Below, piece after piece: positions 60,953-64,000 of a DNA stretch of 64,000 bases (positions are counted from its first letter, which is position 1; every line of letters starts with the position of its first letter). Position numbers and translations under genes: made by a program. The stretch is from Arthrobacter sp. PAMC25564 (GTDB taxonomy: Bacteria; Actinomycetota; Actinomycetes; Actinomycetales; Micrococcaceae), in contig NZ_CP039290.1 in NCBI RefSeq assembly GCF_004798705.1, forward strand, positions 3,720,001 to 3,784,000, written 5' to 3'. The notes beneath the pieces were generated by a model. That model was not told the DNA's origin, did no database searches, and was given only the letters and a program-made list of their open reading frames with translations.

Positions 60953-61894
60953 TTACTCGTCGCCGCGGAGGATTGCCAGCAGGCGGATGATCTCGACGTA
61001 GAGCCACACCAGGGTAACGGTGAGGCCGAAGGCCGCGGTCCAGGAAAAGCGCTGCGGGGCGCCGCTGCGGACGCCGGCTTCGATGCTGGTGAAGTCCATG
61101 ATCAGCGAGAAGGCGGCCAGGCCGATCGCCAACAGGCCGATGAACACGCCCAGCGGGATACCGAAGATCTCGACGCTGGTGCGCAGGCCGAAGGGGGAAT
61201 TTACGGCGCCGGTCCACATCATGACCATGTTGATGAGCGCAAAGACCGCGTAGCCGATCATGGCGATCATAAAGAACCGCATGACCTTCGGTGTCGCCCT
61301 CACCTTGCCGCTCTTGAACAGTACGAGGGTCACGGCGAAGACGGAGAGCGTACCGATGACGGCCTGCAGGCCGACTCCGGGGAACATCCCGTCCAGGACG
61401 CGGGTCAGTCCGCCGAGGAAGAGTCCCTCCAGGCCCGCATACGCCAGGATCAGCGCCGGTGAAGGCTGCTTCTTGAACGTGTTGACGAGGCCGAGGACAA
61501 AGCCGCCCAGCGCGCCGGCGAGCATCAGCATCATGGCCGGGCCCTGCGCCACCAGGAGTGTGACGGCCGCGCCGGCGATCAGCACGCCCAGGCACGCGGC
61601 AGTCTTGACGATCACATCGTCAAACGTCATGCGGCCCGTGTCGGCAGGACCGGCGGCGGGCCGGTTGTACATCTGCTGCAACTGCTCCTGGGTCATCCCC
61701 TGCCGGGCAGCGCTCCAGCCGCCCTGGGCGTCCATGACCTGGCCGGGCGCCCGGCCCGGCACCTGGCCGAACTGGCCCTGGCCGTAGGCGTTCTGGCCGT
61801 AGGAACCCTGTCCGTAGGCCTGTGGGGCAGGCGGTGCCTGGATGGCCCCACGGAAATTCTTTCCGTTAAAGATCGGGTTTCCGCCAAGTGCCAT
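60953..61894 (-). CDS. Bax inhibitor-1 / YccA-YbhL family membrane protein
   Basis: 313 aa from ATG 61894 (GGAGGACACC ten bases upstream). An N-terminal Gln/Gly/Tyr-rich arm with repeated 'YGQ' units (~20-55) precedes seven membrane helices. Family motifs MTFDDVIVKTA and the C-terminal LTVTLVWLYVEIIRLLAIL support the call. BI-1 proteins in bacteria are linked to Ca2+ leak or protease control. The longer frame upstream is excluded. Confidence 0.9.
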   Translation of the reverse strand: MALGGNPIFNGKNFRGAIQAPPAPQAYGQGSYGQNAYGQGQFGQVPGRAPGQVMDAQGGWSAARQGMTQEQLQQMYNRPAAGPADTGRMTFDDVIVKTAACLGVLIAGAAVTLLVAQGPAMMLMLAGALGGFVLGLVNTFKKQPSPALILAYAGLEGLFLGGLTRVLDGMFPGVGLQAVIGTLSVFAVTLVLFKSGKVRATPKVMRFFMIAMIGYAVFALINMVMMWTGAVNSPFGLRTSVEIFGIPLGVFIGLLAIGLAAFSLIMDFTSIEAGVRSGAPQRFSWTAAFGLTVTLVWLYVEIIRLLAILRGDE

Positions 61895-62204
61895 TGCTGG
61901 TGTCCTCCAAATAGGGGGTAAGTGATGATCCGGTGCGTGCTGACCGATAAAGCTCACGCTACCAATTCCCACGTCCGGCAGGTACGGATAGTTCCCACGG
62001 TTGTTATCCGATCGCGACGTTTTGCCTGCTCGCGACGGCATTCATTGGCCCCCGCGGGCTGTAACATGGGCCGCACAGGGTGATGGATGTCACAAGTCCT
62101 AAGCATCACATTGCACAGCACCACCGCACCGCCGTTCGTCCCCCTGACCGTTCGCAGCGGTTGCACAGGCGCAACCCACACCACCCCATGTGGAGGTTTT
62201 CAAT
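61895..62204. promoter_or_regulatory. Divergent region with CRP-like site before livH
   Basis: 310 bp without a gene. GGTGA-N6-TCACA (62079?-62094; half-sites 62079-62083 and 62090-62094) matches the CRP/GlxR consensus TGTGA-N6-TCACA in nine of ten positions and lies ~110 bp before the livH start. Nothing else clear was found. Confidence 0.5.
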
Positions 62205-63545
62205 TTGAGAAACACACCGAGAGGCCTGTCGCAGAGACGGCGCGGCAGACTGCTGAAAGTTGTGGGGGCTGTTTTTGCCACCGTCGCCGCGCTGTTGCTC
62301 ATCGTCGCCCCGGCTTCGCAGGCCACGTCTCCCGCGCCAACACCATCCCCGTCGGCCACCCAGTTCACGGACACCATCAGCGGCTTTCTTCGCGGCGACG
62401 ACCGCGCACCGCTCGCGGACGTGACCATCACCGCCACAAGCGGCGACTTCACGGGAACGGCCAAATCCGCAGCCAACGGTTCCTGGACCATCGGCGTCCC
62501 CACCCAGGGAACGTACGAGATCAAGCTGGATGAATCCACCCTTCCGCAGGGCATCAAGCTGGCCGAGGGCCAGGAGAACCCGCGCAAGGTCACCTTCAGC
62601 CAGACCTCCAACCTCTCGGTGATCTTCGCCTTCGGCAAGGGCATCGTCATACAGCAGCAGGACTTCGGCCAGAACCTGCTGAACCGGCTGGTGGCAGGCC
62701 TGAGCTTCGGCCTCCTGCTGGCACTTGCCTCCGTCGGCCTCTCGCTGATCTTCGGCACCACCGGCCTGACCAACTTCGCCCACGGCGAGATGGTCACCCT
62801 CGGTGCGGTCCTTGTCTTCGCGTTCAATGCCATGCACCTGCCGTTCTGGCTGGCCATCCTCCTCGCCCTGCTCGGCGGCGGTTTGTTCGGCTACGTCCAG
62901 GACGCCGGCCTGTGGAAGCCGCTGCGGCGCCGCGGCACGGGACTGGTCCCCATGATGATCGTCAGCATCGGCCTCGCACTGGCCGTCCGCTATGTGATCC
63001 AGTTCTACTTCGGCGGCGCCACCCAGCAACTGCCGTACGCCCAGAGCGCGGAAATCCAGATCGGCCCGGTCTCGATCTCGCCCAACAACCTCTGGTCGCT
63101 CGTCATCAGCGCGGTCGTCATCGCCCTGATCGGCATCGTCCTGCTGAAGACCCGGCTGGGGAAGGCCACCCGCGCGGTGGCCGACAACCCGGCGTTGGCT
63201 GCCGCCTCCGGCATCGACGTCGACTCCGTCATCCGGCTCGTCTGGGTCGTCGGCGGCATGCTGGCCTCCCTCGGGGGCATTCTTTGGGCGTACTACCGGC
63301 CCGGCGTCACCTTCGACATGGGCTCGCAGATCCTGCTGCTCATCTTCGCCGGCGTGACCCTGGGCGGCCTCGGCACGGTCTTCGGCGCCCTGATCGGATC
63401 CATCATCGTCGGCATCTTCGTGGAGCTGACCACCGTGTTCGGCCTTGCCGCCGACCTTAAATATGTGGGAGCGCTGTTCATCATGATTGTTGTCCTCCTG
63501 TTCCGGCCTCAGGGCATTCTGGGCCGTCGCGAGCGCGTGGGTTAG
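62205..63545 (+). CDS. livH: LivH-type ABC permease with secreted N-terminal domain
   Basis: 446 aa from TTG 62205. GTGGAGG eight bases before the TTG is a strong ribosome site; the longer frame would begin on it. Residues 1-40 are a signal peptide (RRRGRLLKVV..., hydrophobic, ASQA), 41-55 a Pro/Ser linker, ~56-145 a carboxypeptidase-regulatory-like beta domain (ISGFLRGDDRAPLADVTI, GSWTIGVPTQGTYEI). The permease proper runs from ~155 with SVGLSLIFGTTGLTNFAHGE and the EAA-like cytoplasmic loop. Normal LivH is ~300 aa. Probable role: uptake of branched-chain amino acids, amides or urea. Confidence 0.9.
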   Translation: MRNTPRGLSQRRRGRLLKVVGAVFATVAALLLIVAPASQATSPAPTPSPSATQFTDTISGFLRGDDRAPLADVTITATSGDFTGTAKSAANGSWTIGVPTQGTYEIKLDESTLPQGIKLAEGQENPRKVTFSQTSNLSVIFAFGKGIVIQQQDFGQNLLNRLVAGLSFGLLLALASVGLSLIFGTTGLTNFAHGEMVTLGAVLVFAFNAMHLPFWLAILLALLGGGLFGYVQDAGLWKPLRRRGTGLVPMMIVSIGLALAVRYVIQFYFGGATQQLPYAQSAEIQIGPVSISPNNLWSLVISAVVIALIGIVLLKTRLGKATRAVADNPALAAASGIDVDSVIRLVWVVGGMLASLGGILWAYYRPGVTFDMGSQILLLIFAGVTLGGLGTVFGALIGSIIVGIFVELTTVFGLAADLKYVGALFIMIVVLLFRPQGILGRRERVG

Positions 63546-63554
63546 GGGACAGCC

Positions 63555-64000
63555 ATGGACTTCGGATTCATTCTTTCCAGCGCTGCCGGTGAATTGTTCA
63601 GCCCGACGACGGCGGCGTACGCGCTCGCCGCGCTCGGCCTTGCGGTTCACTTCGGCTACTCGGGCCTGCTCAACTTCGGCCAGGCCGGCTTTATGGCGGT
63701 GGGCGCCTATGGCTTCGCCATCTCCACCCTGACCTTCAAGGTCCCGTTCTTCGTCGGCCTGCTCATCGCGGTGGTCTGCTCGGCGATCTTCGCCATGCTG
63801 CTGGGTATTCCGACCCTCCGGCTGAGGGCCGACTACCTGGCCATCGTCACGATCGCGGCGGCGGAAATCGTCCGATACATCGTTACAACGAACCAGCTGA
63901 CCTCGGTGACCGGCTCGGCCAACGGCCTCGCCGCCTTCGAAGGCGACTTCTACGCGATGAACCCGTTCCCTGAAGGCAGCTATCTGGGCATGAACAACAG
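63555..64000 (+). CDS. livM: LivM-type ABC permease, N-terminal part (runs off window)
   Basis: The frame is open from ATG 63555 to the window end (148 codons). LGLAVHFGYSGLLNFGQAGFMAVGAYG is the LivM N-terminal signature (given here in part), followed by GIPTLRLRADYLAIVTIAAAEIVRYI, the conserved cytoplasmic loop. Nine bases after livH with GGGGAC upstream, so one operon. ATPases (livG, livF) are expected to follow beyond the window. Confidence 0.92.
   Translation, partial: MDFGFILSSAAGELFSPTTAAYALAALGLAVHFGYSGLLNFGQAGFMAVGAYGFAISTLTFKVPFFVGLLIAVVCSAIFAMLLGIPTLRLRADYLAIVTIAAAEIVRYIVTTNQLTSVTGSANGLAAFEGDFYAMNPFPEGSYLGMNN

Overview
The window is chromosomal DNA from a high-GC actinobacterium. 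The gene set (mycothiol S-conjugate amidase, WhiB, resuscitation-promoting factor, actinobacterial DUF3499, DUF4245, DUF4307 and DUF5719 proteins, protein O-mannosyltransferase) and the protein wording point to Micrococcaceae, most likely Arthrobacter or a close relative such as Pseudarthrobacter or Paenarthrobacter. This is read from the sequence and from memory of the families; no search was run. I see no rRNA, tRNA, insertion sequence, prophage or CRISPR array. The region looks like core genome, with about 55 genes.

Layout. 1-6.8 kb: the end of a TetR regulator, then a leftward cluster tatD, rpfB, rsmA, ispE and an ABC-F ATPase gene. 7-12.1 kb: a rightward moxR, DUF58, transglutaminase operon. 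12.1-16.6 kb: leftward gabD and rsmI, with a divergent protein O-mannosyltransferase that ends in a perfect 30-bp inverted repeat. 16.6-21.7 kb: leftward DUF1461 (Lit-like) membrane protein, L,D-transpeptidase, ahcY, Trm112-like and DUF3499 genes. 21.9-28.1 kb: a zincin-like protein, then leftward whiB, a very large family 2 glycosyltransferase and DUF5719. 28.5-35.7 kb: TIGR03089, gtrA, then a rightward purK, purE, LCP ligase, manA and FemAB-like run.

35.7-41 kb: galE and glpX leftward; DUF4245, carbonic anhydrase and fumC rightward. 41-43.4 kb: a TetR regulator and DHA2-family exporter with their own operator-like repeats. 43.4-45.7 kb: a complex palindromic element, an orphan prepilin peptidase, an unknown protein and a GNAT acetyltransferase. 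45.9-54.1 kb: PIN-PhoH, short-chain-type prenyl transferase, hemolysin III, DUF255 thioredoxin, a small membrane protein, mca, DUF4307 and greA, an order also known from Mycobacterium. 54.2-57.4 kb: AI-2E-type permease, ilvA and rhomboid. 57.5-61.9 kb: aldose 1-epimerase facing galK, a thiolase and a Bax-inhibitor-1 protein. 62.2-64 kb: the start of a branched-chain amino acid type ABC permease pair; livM runs off the window.

Functional themes are envelope building and remodelling (RpfB, L,D-transpeptidase, LCP, FemAB, O-mannosylation, mannose supply, prenyl diphosphates, Lit-like protein), rRNA modification, central carbon metabolism (glpX, fumC, galactose genes) and mycothiol detoxification. 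No single new system stands out. The best leads are regulatory palindromes, unusual domain fusions (a secreted domain on a LivH permease, a long N-terminal arm on WhiB), two structured intergenic repeats, a glycosyltransferase gene without a normal start codon in place, and breaks in otherwise conserved gene order.
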